Positions 21,799 to 29,603 of a stretch of DNA of 64,000 bases are shown piece after piece. A program made the translations under genes and the position numbers. The stretch lies in the NCBI RefSeq assembly GCF_003602235.1, contig NZ_QZVS01000085.1, positions 54,196 through 118,195 of the forward strand. Direction: 5' to 3'. The stretch is from Cryobacterium melibiosiphilum. Its GTDB lineage: Bacteria > Actinomycetota > Actinomycetes > Actinomycetales > Microbacteriaceae. The notes under the pieces were generated by a model, which saw only the letters and a program-made list of their open reading frames with translations, searched no databases and was not told where the DNA came from. Each line of letters starts with the position of its first letter. Positions within the stretch are counted from its first letter, which is position 1.

Positions 21799-22109
21799 TG
21801 TCCACCCTCTCCCAGCGCCGGTCACTCTCCAAGGCAGGGGCACGCGCCATTGACGCCCGTATCGCCGAAGCTAACGCCGCAATCGCCGCGCAGAAAGCCG
21901 AAGTCGCCGCCGCTCACCGCGCCAATCAGGCAGCCAAGTATGCGCCGGTTGCGTTCACCGAGGCCGAGTTGCAGGCCGCTCGCCTGATCCGCAAGGGCAG
22001 GTCGTGGTTCACCGTCGTCAGGGTCAACGTGAAGAGCGTCACCGTTGAAGACTTCGGCCGCTTCACCATGCTCGTGCCGCGTGACAAGGTGCTGGAGGTG
22101 CGCTCGTGA
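21798..22109 (+). CDS. hypothetical phage protein
   Basis: A 103-residue protein with an N-terminal alanine-rich coiled coil (ARAIDARIAEANAAIAAQKAEVAAAHRANQAAKYAP) and a C-terminal beta segment (WFTVVRVNVKSVTVEDFGRFTMLVPRDKVLEV). Coupled to its neighbours. The C-terminal region resembles small phage domains that bind nucleic acid; this is weak. Confidence 0.5.
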   Translation: MSTLSQRRSLSKAGARAIDARIAEANAAIAAQKAEVAAAHRANQAAKYAPVAFTEAELQAARLIRKGRSWFTVVRVNVKSVTVEDFGRFTMLVPRDKVLEVRS

Positions 22110-22306
22110 CCCGCACCGAACTCGCCGCCCTCTTCGCCGCGTACGTCACAGCCGAGGATCGCCAGCGCGATGCCGCTGCCGCCCGGTTCGGCTCGCTCAC
22201 TCCGTCATCGTCCACTCGCGCTGAATTCCGCGCGTCGACCCGAGCAGCACTCGCCGCGCATGCCGCCATGAATGACGCGATCCGCGCGCTGGATATTCCC
22301 GCATGA
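22106..22306 (+). CDS. small hypothetical protein
   Basis: A 66-residue Ala/Arg-rich helical protein; GTG coupled to the previous stop and ATGA to the next. Function unknown. Confidence 0.45.
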   Translation: MTRTELAALFAAYVTAEDRQRDAAAARFGSLTPSSSTRAEFRASTRAALAAHAAMNDAIRALDIPA

Positions 22307-22518
22307 CCGACGAAGAGCTGGCCGCCAAGGTTGCCGCCGACACGGACAGTCGACGCGCTACGGAATTGATGATGAAGGTCATCGATGAAGCCGCGTCGCC
22401 CGTTGCGGTCATGACTGGAATCAAGAATCAGTACGTCAACGCCGGCTGGTCGAACCTGGGCGCCGAAGCGATGGTATTGGAAATGTTCACCCAGTCCGGG
22501 CGGCAGGTCAAGAAGTGA
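22303..22518 (+). CDS. small hypothetical protein
   Basis: A 71-residue protein (MTDEELAAKVAADTDSRRATELMMKVIDEAASPVAVMTGIKNQYVNAGWSNLGAEAMVLEMF...). Helical, coupled on both sides. Function unknown. Confidence 0.45.
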   Translation: MTDEELAAKVAADTDSRRATELMMKVIDEAASPVAVMTGIKNQYVNAGWSNLGAEAMVLEMFTQSGRQVKK

Positions 22519-22646
22519 CCACCACAGTCGCCAAGCATGCACAAGCCAATCTGAGCCTTCAGATCCGCGGGGTACGCCTCACGCTCGTACTCAGCCGGGA
22601 TGAGCACGGAGCGGCCACCCTGGCGCTGAACATCAGCACTACATAG
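22515..22646 (+). CDS. 43-residue protein
   Basis: GTG 22515 to TAG 22644-22646: MTTTVAKHAQANLSLQIRGVRLTLVLSRDEHGAATLALNISTT. Alternating hydrophobic residues suggest a small beta sheet. Last gene of this operon. Confidence 0.4.
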   Translation: MTTTVAKHAQANLSLQIRGVRLTLVLSRDEHGAATLALNISTT

Positions 22647-22672
22647 TCTTGCCCCGGCCAAGTGTCGGGGCA

Positions 22673-22742
22673 TGGCGGTACGGCTCACTGGGAGCGCGCC
22701 GGGATAACCGATACGCAGGCGGTTCGAAACCGCAGCCGCCAA
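22673..22742 (+). other. tRNA-like element, possibly decayed tRNA-Ile(GAT)
   Basis: Acceptor TGGCGGT (22673-22679) / GCCGCCA (22735-22741), D-stem GCTC/GAGC with a 5-nt loop, T-arm GCGG/CCGC with loop TTCGAAA, discriminator A. The anticodon region has CGG-GATAA-CCG, which matches an Ile GAT loop missing two bases before the anticodon. A GCCCCG/CGGGGC hairpin lies just upstream (22651-22671). Probably non-functional. Confidence 0.35.
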
Positions 22743-22743
22743 C

Positions 22744-23343
22744 TCAGTAGGTGTTGAACGCGTCCACGCCGGGTGCGTCATCAGTGCCCGACACGGTGCA
22801 TTCCACGGTCACGCTCATTTCGGCGTCGAACTGGTTGGTCACCTTCGCGCTCGCTTTCAGGAAAATCGTGTCGTCAACAACCTGATACGTGCCATCCCAT
22901 GTCCAAGACCCGTTGAATCCATACGGGAATGAATCATCTCCGGTGGACTCGCACACCGCCTTCGCCGTGCCGGTCGTAAGCCCAGACGCTGTCACGTTGT
23001 CCGATGGCTGTACCGGAGCGGCAGGTTCCACGGTCGGCTCAGGCGTCGGCTCGACTTCCTCCACCTCGCGCGGCTCGGCCTCAGGCTTACTCAGTGACAC
23101 GACCACCTCAGCGCCATCGTCCAGCGATTCGCCCGCGGCCGGCACAGTCGCTCCGGCATCCCAGTTCGACGCGACCAGGACCAGTCCATCCGCATCCCAC
23201 TCGACAGCGAAGCCCGCCGACTCCAAGGTGTCCCGCGCCTCGGCACCGTTCATGCCCGCAACATCAGGGACCGTCACCGAAGACGAGCACCCCGTGAGCA
23301 GCAGGATCGTTGCAGCGGCCAGAGCAAGCGTGATCTTAGACAT
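22744..23343 (-). CDS. PASTA-domain lipoprotein, probable lysogenic conversion gene
   Basis: A 199-residue protein with signal peptide MSKITLALAAATILLLTGC, where LTGC is the lipobox. Residues 24-80 match one PASTA domain (VTVPDVAGMNGAEARDTLESAGFAVEW...VVVSLSKPEAEP), a module that binds peptidoglycan or beta-lactams in host proteins. A Glu/Pro linker and a C-terminal beta domain with two Cys follow. It is on the minus strand against the prophage genes, typical for a cargo gene expressed in the lysogen. It could block superinfection at the envelope (inferred). Confidence 0.75.
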   Translation of the reverse strand: MSKITLALAAATILLLTGCSSSVTVPDVAGMNGAEARDTLESAGFAVEWDADGLVLVASNWDAGATVPAAGESLDDGAEVVVSLSKPEAEPREVEEVEPTPEPTVEPAAPVQPSDNVTASGLTTGTAKAVCESTGDDSFPYGFNGSWTWDGTYQVVDDTIFLKASAKVTNQFDAEMSVTVECTVSGTDDAPGVDAFNTY

Positions 23344-23388
23344 GGTTCCCCTTAGTAGTTGAGGCCAGCCTAGCGAGGAGGGGATGAC

Positions 23389-23703
23389 GTGAGCCAACAC
23401 CACAAGTCGACGCGCAACATGCGCGAGCTGAAGCGGGTGTACCGCGAGGAGTGCGAGAACGAGGTCCAGGCAGACGGTTCGATCGGCGCCCGGTGCTGGC
23501 TGTGCGGGCAGCCTGTCAACTATGACGAGCATGGCCGTGAGGATTCATTCGAGCTTGACCACTACTACCCGGCGAGCACCCACCCGGAGCACTACGAAGA
23601 CCCCTCGAATTTTAAACCCTCACACTCATCCTGCAATAGGGAGCGCGGCAACAAAGCACCTCGTCCAGGACTTGGGGTGCTGAGCCGCAATTGGCTAGAA
23701 TGA
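23389..23703 (+). CDS. HNH endonuclease
   Basis: A 104-residue protein starting at GTG 23389. The HNH core is CWLCGQPVNY...SFELDHYYPASTHPEHYEDPSNFKPSHSSCNRERGNK. Small HNH proteins of this type often precede terminase in HK97-like phages, where some are needed for packaging; two cargo-like inserts separate it from terminase here. Its last 17 residues (NKAPRPGLGVLSRNWLE) recur in diverged form at 24314-24367, beyond the next HNH cassette. Confidence 0.8.
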   Translation: MSQHHKSTRNMRELKRVYREECENEVQADGSIGARCWLCGQPVNYDEHGREDSFELDHYYPASTHPEHYEDPSNFKPSHSSCNRERGNKAPRPGLGVLSRNWLE

Positions 23704-23780
23704 AAGCGGCCCGAAACCGAGTGTTGGCACACTCGCCCGGGCCTGACCCTGAATCAATGCGACTTGATTGGAGGGCTGAC
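23696..23780 (+). promoter_or_regulatory. HNH-cassette leader, copy B
   Basis: TAGAAT (23696-23701) overlaps the stop of the upstream HNH gene, with TTGGGG 18 nt upstream as a possible -35. Hairpin 1 is again CGAGTG/CACTCG, with a different loop from copy A. CCTGACCCTGAATC follows, then hairpin 2 AATCAA/TTGATT and GGAGGG at 23770-23775, 5 nt before GTG 23781. The distance from TAGAAT to GGAGGG equals copy A. Confidence 0.65.
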
Positions 23781-24314
23781 GTGGAGTCTATCTGCTCAGT
23801 CGAAACCTGTACGAATCCGAAGTACCAGAACCGCAACATGTGCGGTTCCCACTACATGAAGTGGTACCGGCATGGCGACCCGCTCTACGTCAATGTGCGG
23901 CCCCATAAGGACCTGACAGGGCAACGTTTCGGTTCGCTGGTAATGGTCAGCCGCCGCGACAGTAACAACTGGAATGGTCTGTGCGACTGCGGTGCGGGGA
24001 GCGTATCCCAGACCGGAAGCCTCCTGAACGGCTCGACAAACTCATGCGGCAATCGATCCGCTCACTATCGCACGGCGACCAGCTACAACGCCGCTCATGA
24101 TCGACTCGCCACTGACCGCGGCAAGGCCTCCACTCATACGTGCGCGGACTGCGGCGGTCGTGCCGCGCAGTGGTCATACGATCACACCGATCCTGAAGAG
24201 ATGTACGCGGAACTCATTACCGGGAATCCGCCGTACAGCATGGACCCAGACCGGTATCAGCCGCGTTGCATCCCCTGCCATAAGCGATTCGACCTCGGGC
24301 ACCTAGCCCGTTGA
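23781..24314 (+). CDS. HNH endonuclease of a leader-bearing cassette
   Basis: A 177-residue protein. The N-terminus has a zinc knuckle motif CSVETCTNPKYQNRNMCGSHYMKWYRHGDPL. The middle (GQRFGSLVMVSRR...LCDCGAGS..) resembles the CDCG domain of the 6098 nuclease. The C-terminal nuclease core is CADCGGRAAQWSYDHTDPEEM...DRYQPRCIPCHKRFDLGH. GTG 23781 is chosen for the GGAGGG 5 nt upstream; the frame is open back to 23691. Confidence 0.75.
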   Translation: MESICSVETCTNPKYQNRNMCGSHYMKWYRHGDPLYVNVRPHKDLTGQRFGSLVMVSRRDSNNWNGLCDCGAGSVSQTGSLLNGSTNSCGNRSAHYRTATSYNAAHDRLATDRGKASTHTCADCGGRAAQWSYDHTDPEEMYAELITGNPPYSMDPDRYQPRCIPCHKRFDLGHLAR

Positions 24315-24367
24315 ACAAGGCACCACGCCCCGGGCTCGGCATCCTCAGCCGTGACTGGCTGGCATAG
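24314..24367 (+). pseudogene. displaced 3' end of an HNH gene
   Basis: Immediately after the cassette HNH stop the frame reads NKAPRPGLGILSRDWLA and TAG. Fourteen of 17 residues equal the end of the HNH protein encoded at 23389, while most codons differ at the third position. It has no start of its own. It looks like the 3' end left downstream when the cassette entered with a homologous, diverged end. Confidence 0.65.
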
Positions 24368-24394
24368 ACCACCAACAGAGAAAGGCCACCCATC

Positions 24395-24622
24395 ATGGCT
24401 CGTATCAAGATCCTCGAACTCCCCATGCTCCACGTAGGCGACGCATCCAAGACGCCGTTCTCGATCATCATCGATGAGGTAGAGCAGGAAGACATCACCG
24501 GATACGCGAACAACGTGGTTCGGCGCACCTCAGAGCTGACTCAGGAAGAAGCCGACAAGATCGCCCGCGACATGGGCGCCGTGTCTGCGATCCTCGCGGC
24601 ATGCACTCTGGACATCGCATGA
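24395..24622 (+). CDS. hypothetical phage protein
   Basis: A 75-residue protein (MARIKILELPMLHVGDASKTPFSIIIDEVEQEDITGYANNVVRRTSELTQEEADKIARDMGAVSAILAACTLDIA) preceded by GAGAAAGG. A similar small protein is frequent before terminase in actinophages. ATGA coupling to the next gene. Confidence 0.55.
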   Translation: MARIKILELPMLHVGDASKTPFSIIIDEVEQEDITGYANNVVRRTSELTQEEADKIARDMGAVSAILAACTLDIA

Positions 24623-24888
24623 CGGCCAACGTTGGCATCGTCGAAGCTGACGGATTGACCGTCGACTCTCTCACGCCTCGGCTACTCGGCAAGAAGATCC
24701 GCGTTGCACTGACAGACGGCACCCAAGCATCAGGGACGCTGAGCGAATACCGCATCGTCACTGTCGGCCGCAAGATGGATGTGCCCGGCGGACCCTTGGT
24801 TCGATCGTCCACGGTCGTGACGCTCACCATTCACGGGCTCGGAGCCATCGAGGTTGCCGGTAACGCATGGGTCACCGAGACTCCATGA
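24619..24888 (+). CDS. hypothetical phage protein
   Basis: An 89-residue beta-rich protein; LLGKKIRVALTDGTQASGTLSEYRIVTV...STVVTLTIHGLGAIEVAG resembles an Sm/SH3-like barrel. The 27157 protein has a partly similar layout. Coupled on both sides. Confidence 0.5.
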   Translation: MTANVGIVEADGLTVDSLTPRLLGKKIRVALTDGTQASGTLSEYRIVTVGRKMDVPGGPLVRSSTVVTLTIHGLGAIEVAGNAWVTETP

Positions 24889-25109
24889 CCGCGCTACGCA
24901 TCGTCGTCATGGCTGCCAATAAGGCAAGCGGATACATGGAGGCGCGCAACCTCGGCATCGAGCCGGTCGCCGTCGTCACGCCGCACAGTCTGCACGCAGC
25001 ACGCGGCGTCATCGCTGACCGCATCATGGATGCGACGTCACTGACCGTTGAACAGCGGGAAATGCTGCTGCCTCACGTGATTCCCTGCCTCGCCACCACC
25101 CGGGGGTAG
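24885..25109 (+). CDS. hypothetical phage protein
   Basis: A 74-residue alpha/beta protein (MTALRIVVMAANKASGYMEARNLGIEPVAVVTPHSLHAARGVIADRIMDATSLTVEQREMLLPHVIPCL...). The pattern of strand, helix and LGIEPVAVVTPHS matches a small phage Rossmann-like protein found near terminase genes. Function unknown. Confidence 0.5.
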   Translation: MTALRIVVMAANKASGYMEARNLGIEPVAVVTPHSLHAARGVIADRIMDATSLTVEQREMLLPHVIPCLATTRG

Positions 25110-25219
25110 GGGCGTCAACATTTCAAAAGTCCGAAACGGTGGACTACCTCCCCATTTAGGGCTTCCTCTCTCCCCAACTTTTGGAGGGGGTCACGCACGC
25201 ACGAGAAGGGTCGGCGCTT
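25110..25219 (+). other. gap before terminase, candidate cos/packaging region
   Basis: Non-coding 110 bp with CCCCAA/TTGG-A-GGGG imperfect symmetry at about 25172-25190 and a Cys-like pyrimidine tract before it. HK97-type phages usually have cos near the small terminase gene, so this is the expected place. No cos sequence is proven. Confidence 0.3.
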
Positions 25220-25570
25220 ATGGACCTGATAGCTGCCACTGAACTGTCTATCGAGGCTGCCGGCCTCAAACCGATCGATGCGGGCGCTGTGGAGGCTTTA
25301 CGGGCCCTGGCTCGCAAGATTCAGGCGTGGGACGTGATTGTCGACTTCGCCCTGGACGATGCGGCCCAATCCGAAACGCGGCCATCGGTTCCGCAAAACG
25401 ACAACGTCTCAATCTCCGCATATCTGAAGTACTGCGATCAGCTCGGGTTCACCCCTGCAGGGCGTAAGGCCTTGGAGCCAAAGGGCGGTCCGCTCCCCGC
25501 ACCGAAGGTTGAGACTGATCTTGAGCGTTTCAAGCGCGAGCAAGCCGAGAAGCGGAAGCAATCCGCGTAA
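25220..25570 (+). CDS. small terminase subunit candidate
   Basis: A 116-residue protein directly before the large terminase (MDLIAATELSIEAAGLKPIDAGAVEALRALARKIQAWDVIVDFAL...SISAYLKYCDQLGFTPAGRKALEPK...). The helical N-terminus and the LKYCDQLGFTPAGRKAL motif are typical of actinophage small terminases. ATG 25220 follows GAGAAGGG by 9 nt; TTG 25181 is an alternative. Confidence 0.7.
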   Translation: MDLIAATELSIEAAGLKPIDAGAVEALRALARKIQAWDVIVDFALDDAAQSETRPSVPQNDNVSISAYLKYCDQLGFTPAGRKALEPKGGPLPAPKVETDLERFKREQAEKRKQSA

Positions 25571-27140
25571 CGTCGTCTTCGGTTTCGAGGAGCCGCGCAT
25601 CTGGACGAAGCCTCTCCGGCCACTGACCCGCGAGACGTCGATGGGGTTCGAGGTCGTCGACTTCGCGCTCATGTTCCTGCGCGTCACTCTTTATCCATGG
25701 CAGGTCTGGTTCCTGATACATGCCCTCGAGATCCACGACGACGGCACCTACCGATTCAAGCGAGTGATCGGCCTCGTGGCTCGCCAAAACGGCAAGACGA
25801 AGCTGATCACCGTCCTGGCCGCGTGGTGGCTGTTCGTAGACTCCGACCGTTTCCCCGAAGACGTTCACCCGCGAGACTTCAAGGTGCTCGGTACGGCGCA
25901 GAACCTCGACATCGCCCGGGACGCATGGGCGGCCGTGGGGCGATTCTGCGACCCGCTCGACGATGAATCGATCCCCGCGCTCAGTGGCTCGACGGAGAAG
26001 ATAAGCGGCTCTCACGGGTTCGAAGCGCTCATCCTCAAGAACAAGACGGTCTACGAGATCCGCGCGGCGAACCGTGGCGCCGGTCGTGGCAAGTCTGCAG
26101 CCCGGGTGATCATGGACGAATTGCGCGAGCAGCGCACGTGGGATGCCTGGGCGGCTATCTCGCAGACGACGAAGGCTGTGTTCAACTCGCAGCTCATCGG
26201 CATCTCCAACGCCGGCGACTCGGGTTCCGTGGTTCTGCTCCATCAGCGGAAAGCCGCTCTCGCGTTCATCGAGGCGTGGGAATCGATGGTCGAGTCCGGC
26301 GTCCAGGACATCGAAGACTTCGCGAACGGGCACGACACGAGCCTCGGCATCTTCGAGTGGTCTGCACCTGATGCCTGCGCCCCCGATGACGTGCAGGGCA
26401 TTCTGCAAGCCAATCCGTCAATCGGGCACGGCGTCATTACTCTCGACTCGATCCGGGCCGACCGTGAGGGCATGCCTGACCGTGAGTACCGTACCGAGGT
26501 GCTGTGTCAGTGGGTGACGGCCGCGGTTGCCACCTACCTCGACAACGGCGGGTGGATCGACTGCGCGGATGCGCCCGATGAGATCAACGAGGGTTCAACA
26601 CTCGCTGAGGGATCACAGCTCGTGCTCGGTATCGACACCTCGGGCAACCGGGCGATGTCGTTCCTGTCGGTCGCCGGCTACCGCGACGACGGCCTAATTC
26701 ACGGCGAGGTGATCGCGCAACGCGCGGGCATGCTGTGGGTTCCGGCCGTGGTGGCGAAGATCTGTGAGAAATTCGGGATCACACACATTGCCATTCAGGC
26801 CCGTGGCTGCCCCGCTGCGGAGTTTGTAGAGCCGTTGCGGGAACTGGGCTTCACGATCGTGGAAATCTCCGGCATGGCCCTCGGGTCAAGCGCTGGACGC
26901 ATCCGAGACCGAGTGCGCGACCGAACAATTCGCCACCGATCACAGGGGCTGCTCGATATCGCCGTCAGTGGTGGCGTGACCAAGCGGCTAGGTGAGGTGC
27001 AGGTCTGGGATCGCACGGCGTCGGTCGTGGACATCGCCCCGCTGGTCGCACTGTCCAATGCGCTCTACGGCCTCGAGACTCTTCCCTCTGCCGATTCCAC
27101 TGCCAGCTACTACGAGGACAACGACCTCATGGTCCTCTGA
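25509..27140 (+). CDS. terL: large terminase subunit, HK97 type
   Basis: A protein of up to 543 residues. RIWTKPLRPLTRETSMGFEVVDFA and LYPWQVWFLIHALE are conserved before the ATPase. Walker A is VARQNGKT near residue 90 and Walker B VIMDELRE near 200. The nuclease domain begins at LVLGIDTSGNRAMS. Ring motors of this family package DNA into the prohead and cut it. The start is uncertain: TTG 25509 or TTG 25521 overlap the small subunit; the conserved region begins near residue 30. Confidence 0.9.
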   Translation: MRLILSVSSASKPRSGSNPRNVVFGFEEPRIWTKPLRPLTRETSMGFEVVDFALMFLRVTLYPWQVWFLIHALEIHDDGTYRFKRVIGLVARQNGKTKLITVLAAWWLFVDSDRFPEDVHPRDFKVLGTAQNLDIARDAWAAVGRFCDPLDDESIPALSGSTEKISGSHGFEALILKNKTVYEIRAANRGAGRGKSAARVIMDELREQRTWDAWAAISQTTKAVFNSQLIGISNAGDSGSVVLLHQRKAALAFIEAWESMVESGVQDIEDFANGHDTSLGIFEWSAPDACAPDDVQGILQANPSIGHGVITLDSIRADREGMPDREYRTEVLCQWVTAAVATYLDNGGWIDCADAPDEINEGSTLAEGSQLVLGIDTSGNRAMSFLSVAGYRDDGLIHGEVIAQRAGMLWVPAVVAKICEKFGITHIAIQARGCPAAEFVEPLRELGFTIVEISGMALGSSAGRIRDRVRDRTIRHRSQGLLDIAVSGGVTKRLGEVQVWDRTASVVDIAPLVALSNALYGLETLPSADSTASYYEDNDLMVL

Positions 27141-27156
27141 TCTGAAAGGAGCCCGC

Positions 27157-27357
27157 ATGCGCGAGTTCAAGTTGCTGACCGGTCAGCGCGTCATCGTGGT
27201 GAGCGATAGCGCATCGCTGCGCGGCGTCGTTGATTCGGCGACCCGCACGTCTTTGACGCTGCGTGATGTCGAGTCGGTCGGTGGGCCGTCACCGTATCCC
27301 GTCGACGGCGTTGTCATCGTCCCCGTCTCGAAGATCAACTATGTGCAGGTGACGTGA
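27157..27357 (+). CDS. small head-region protein
   Basis: A 66-residue beta-rich protein (MREFKLLTGQRVIVVSDSASLRGVVDSATRTSLTLRDVESV...VPVSKINYVQVT) after AAAGGAG and coupled by GTGA to the portal gene. The shape resembles small proteins between terminase and portal in actinophages. Function unknown. Confidence 0.6.
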   Translation: MREFKLLTGQRVIVVSDSASLRGVVDSATRTSLTLRDVESVGGPSPYPVDGVVIVPVSKINYVQVT

Positions 27358-28790
27358 TGGCGACATTCCAGAGCCTGGGCAAGATCGGGCCGTGGTCGGC
27401 GACTGCCGACACGCTCGGCTACGAGGTCTTCGATGATCGCAACACTCTGACCATCGGCGACCGAGACTATGGCCCCGCGTGGGAGAACCAGCCGTCAGTT
27501 CGCAAGGTCGTCGGGTTCGCTGCCCGCAACCTCGCATCGGTACCGCTGCACGTGTTCGAGCGTCGCAGCGACGATGACCGTGTGCGCGTAACCGAGGGCC
27601 CCCTGGCCGACCTGCTTCGCCGCCCGTCACGGGCGCCGGCCATGACGCCGTATCGGTTCTGGGAGAGCCTGCTGATCGATGGCCTGATTCATGACAAGTT
27701 CTGCGCCAAGATCATCCAGCATGACGATGGCTACGAGCTCGTGCGCATCCCGGCAACTCGGGTGCGGTTCCTGAATAACGGGTTCGGGCAGATCGAGAAG
27801 GTCAAGATCTTCGGATCGAACGGCAAGTTCGGTCTGTACGATCCTGCCGAATACCTCATCGACGTCGGCTACTCAGAGAACGGCGTGAACGGCACATCGC
27901 CACTGCGCACGCTGAAGGATCTGCTGGCTGAGCAGACTGAGGCCGTTGCGTATCGGCGATCGATCTGGAAGAACGGCGCGCGTATCCCGGGTGTTCTTGA
28001 ACGCGAGAAGCCTTGGTCGTCGGACATCGCCCGAGATCGTTTCGCCCGCACGTGGAAGTCATTCACTGGCGGCGGTGGCCAGTCTGGCGGCACTCCGGTT
28101 CTCGAAGATGGCATGAAGTACAAGGATGTCAACGCGTTCCGCCCCCGAGACACGAACGACCTCGAAGGCCGCCGACTCTCCGACATCGAAGTCTGTTCGG
28201 CCTACTACATCGCCCCCGAGCTGGTCGGCGCCCGCGAGGGCACGTTCTCGAACATCAAGGCGTTCAAGCAGATGCTCTACGGCCCCGCGCTGGGGCCGTA
28301 CATCGTGGCGTGGGAGCAGATGGTCAACACGGCGCTCGTGCCACTGATCGAGCCCGATTCGAAGATCTATGTCGAGGCCAATATCGAGGCCAAGATGCGC
28401 GGATCATTCGAAGAGCAAGCCGACGTCATGTCGACCGCTGTCGGTGGCCCGTGGATGAGTCGCGCTGAGGGCCGCGCCCGACTTAACCTCCCGTTCAAGG
28501 AAGGCACGGACGATCTGATCGTTCCGCTGAACGTGCTCGTCGGCGGTCAGGCGTCACCCCAGGATGGCAAGGCGTTCGATGATGTGCTGCTCAAGTTTGC
28601 GCAGCGCCAGCGTCAGGCCGTCACGTCTCAGAAATCGGCCGGCGTGCATGACTTCTGGGACCGCGGGCGCTGGGATCGGGAACTGATCGATGACCTGATG
28701 GGCGCGGGTATTGCGAAGGGTCAGGCCCGATCCATGGCCCGCGCTGCCAACGACCGCGTAGAAGACACGTGGCTACACGAGCATGACTAG
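27354..28790 (+). CDS. portal protein, HK97 family
   Basis: A 478-residue protein with QPSVRKVVGFAARNLASVPLHVFERR, LADLLRRPSRAPAMTPYRFWESLLIDGLIHDKFCAKI, GTSPLRTLKDLLAEQTEAVAYRRSIWKNGARIPGVLE and SDIEVCSAYYIAPELVG, all conserved in phage_portal-type proteins. Twelve subunits form the DNA entry ring and the seat for terminase. Coupled to the previous gene; followed by a terminator-like hairpin. Confidence 0.92.
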   Translation: MMATFQSLGKIGPWSATADTLGYEVFDDRNTLTIGDRDYGPAWENQPSVRKVVGFAARNLASVPLHVFERRSDDDRVRVTEGPLADLLRRPSRAPAMTPYRFWESLLIDGLIHDKFCAKIIQHDDGYELVRIPATRVRFLNNGFGQIEKVKIFGSNGKFGLYDPAEYLIDVGYSENGVNGTSPLRTLKDLLAEQTEAVAYRRSIWKNGARIPGVLEREKPWSSDIARDRFARTWKSFTGGGGQSGGTPVLEDGMKYKDVNAFRPRDTNDLEGRRLSDIEVCSAYYIAPELVGAREGTFSNIKAFKQMLYGPALGPYIVAWEQMVNTALVPLIEPDSKIYVEANIEAKMRGSFEEQADVMSTAVGGPWMSRAEGRARLNLPFKEGTDDLIVPLNVLVGGQASPQDGKAFDDVLLKFAQRQRQAVTSQKSAGVHDFWDRGRWDRELIDDLMGAGIAKGQARSMARAANDRVEDTWLHEHD

Positions 28791-28811
28791 ACAATCTCAA
28801 ACACGACGAAA

Positions 28812-28837
28812 GGCCATCCATTCGGGTGGCCTTTTTT
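28812..28837 (+). terminator. terminator between portal and protease genes
   Basis: GGCCATCC (28812-28819) / GGGTGGCC (28824-28831), ATTC loop, then six T. Since the late genes continue directly, it is probably an attenuator or is read through by antitermination. Confidence 0.7.
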
Positions 28838-28856
28838 CATGCCCGGAGGAGGGCTC

Positions 28857-29603
28857 ATGAAGACCAAATCATTCACCGTCGATCTCAAGACTGACGGACT
28901 CGCTGAAGGGCAGTTCGAGGGGTACGCCGCCATCTTCGGCAACAAGGACAGCTACGGCGACATCATCGTCGCCGGAGCGTTCGCGGAGTCCCTGGCTGAC
29001 TACGGCCCCAAGGGGGCGGGCGTCCCGTGCTACTGGGCACACCAGATGAACGACCCGTACATGAACATCGGCGTCACCGTCGAGGCCAAGGAAGATGACC
29101 GCGGCCTGTTCGTGCGCGTGCAGCTCGACCTCGAGACCAACAACGCCAAGCAGACCCAGAAGCTGCTGCGCGAGGGCCGCGTCACGATGATGAGTTTCGC
29201 CTACGACGTGATCGAAGGCGCTTACGTCGACTCCGAGGAAAAGGGCTTCTACTACGAACTTCGGAAGCTCAAGCTTCACGAGGTCTCCGTGGTCCCCATT
29301 GGGGCAAATCAGGAAACTGAAATTCTTTCCGTCAAGTCGGCAACTGAGTTGCTGATTGCGGATATCAAGTCTGGCCGACCCTTGTCGGCACAGAGCGAGG
29401 GAGATGTCCGGGCAGCTCATGAGGCGCTCGGGCAAGTTCTCAAAACGGTCACAAGTGACGAGAAGTCATCCGGTGCCCCCGAGGTCAAGGACGAGGAACC
29501 CTCACGGGTCAAGTCCGAGGAACTGACCGGCGCGCCCGCACTTCGAGACATGACGGCACAACTCACCATTTACGCCCTCGGGCAGAAGGGGGATCAGAAA
29601 TGA
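28857..29603 (+). CDS. prohead maturation protease
   Basis: A 248-residue protein. The N-terminal ~160 residues match the HK97 prohead protease family: EGQFEGYAAIFGNKDSYGDIIVAGAFAESL, PCYWAHQMNDPYMNIG with the catalytic His, and LHEVSVVPIGANQETEI with the catalytic Ser. The C-terminal Ser/Glu-rich part could serve as scaffold. ATG 28857 follows GGAGGAGGG and ends coupled to the capsid gene. Confidence 0.88.
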   Translation: MKTKSFTVDLKTDGLAEGQFEGYAAIFGNKDSYGDIIVAGAFAESLADYGPKGAGVPCYWAHQMNDPYMNIGVTVEAKEDDRGLFVRVQLDLETNNAKQTQKLLREGRVTMMSFAYDVIEGAYVDSEEKGFYYELRKLKLHEVSVVPIGANQETEILSVKSATELLIADIKSGRPLSAQSEGDVRAAHEALGQVLKTVTSDEKSSGAPEVKDEEPSRVKSEELTGAPALRDMTAQLTIYALGQKGDQK

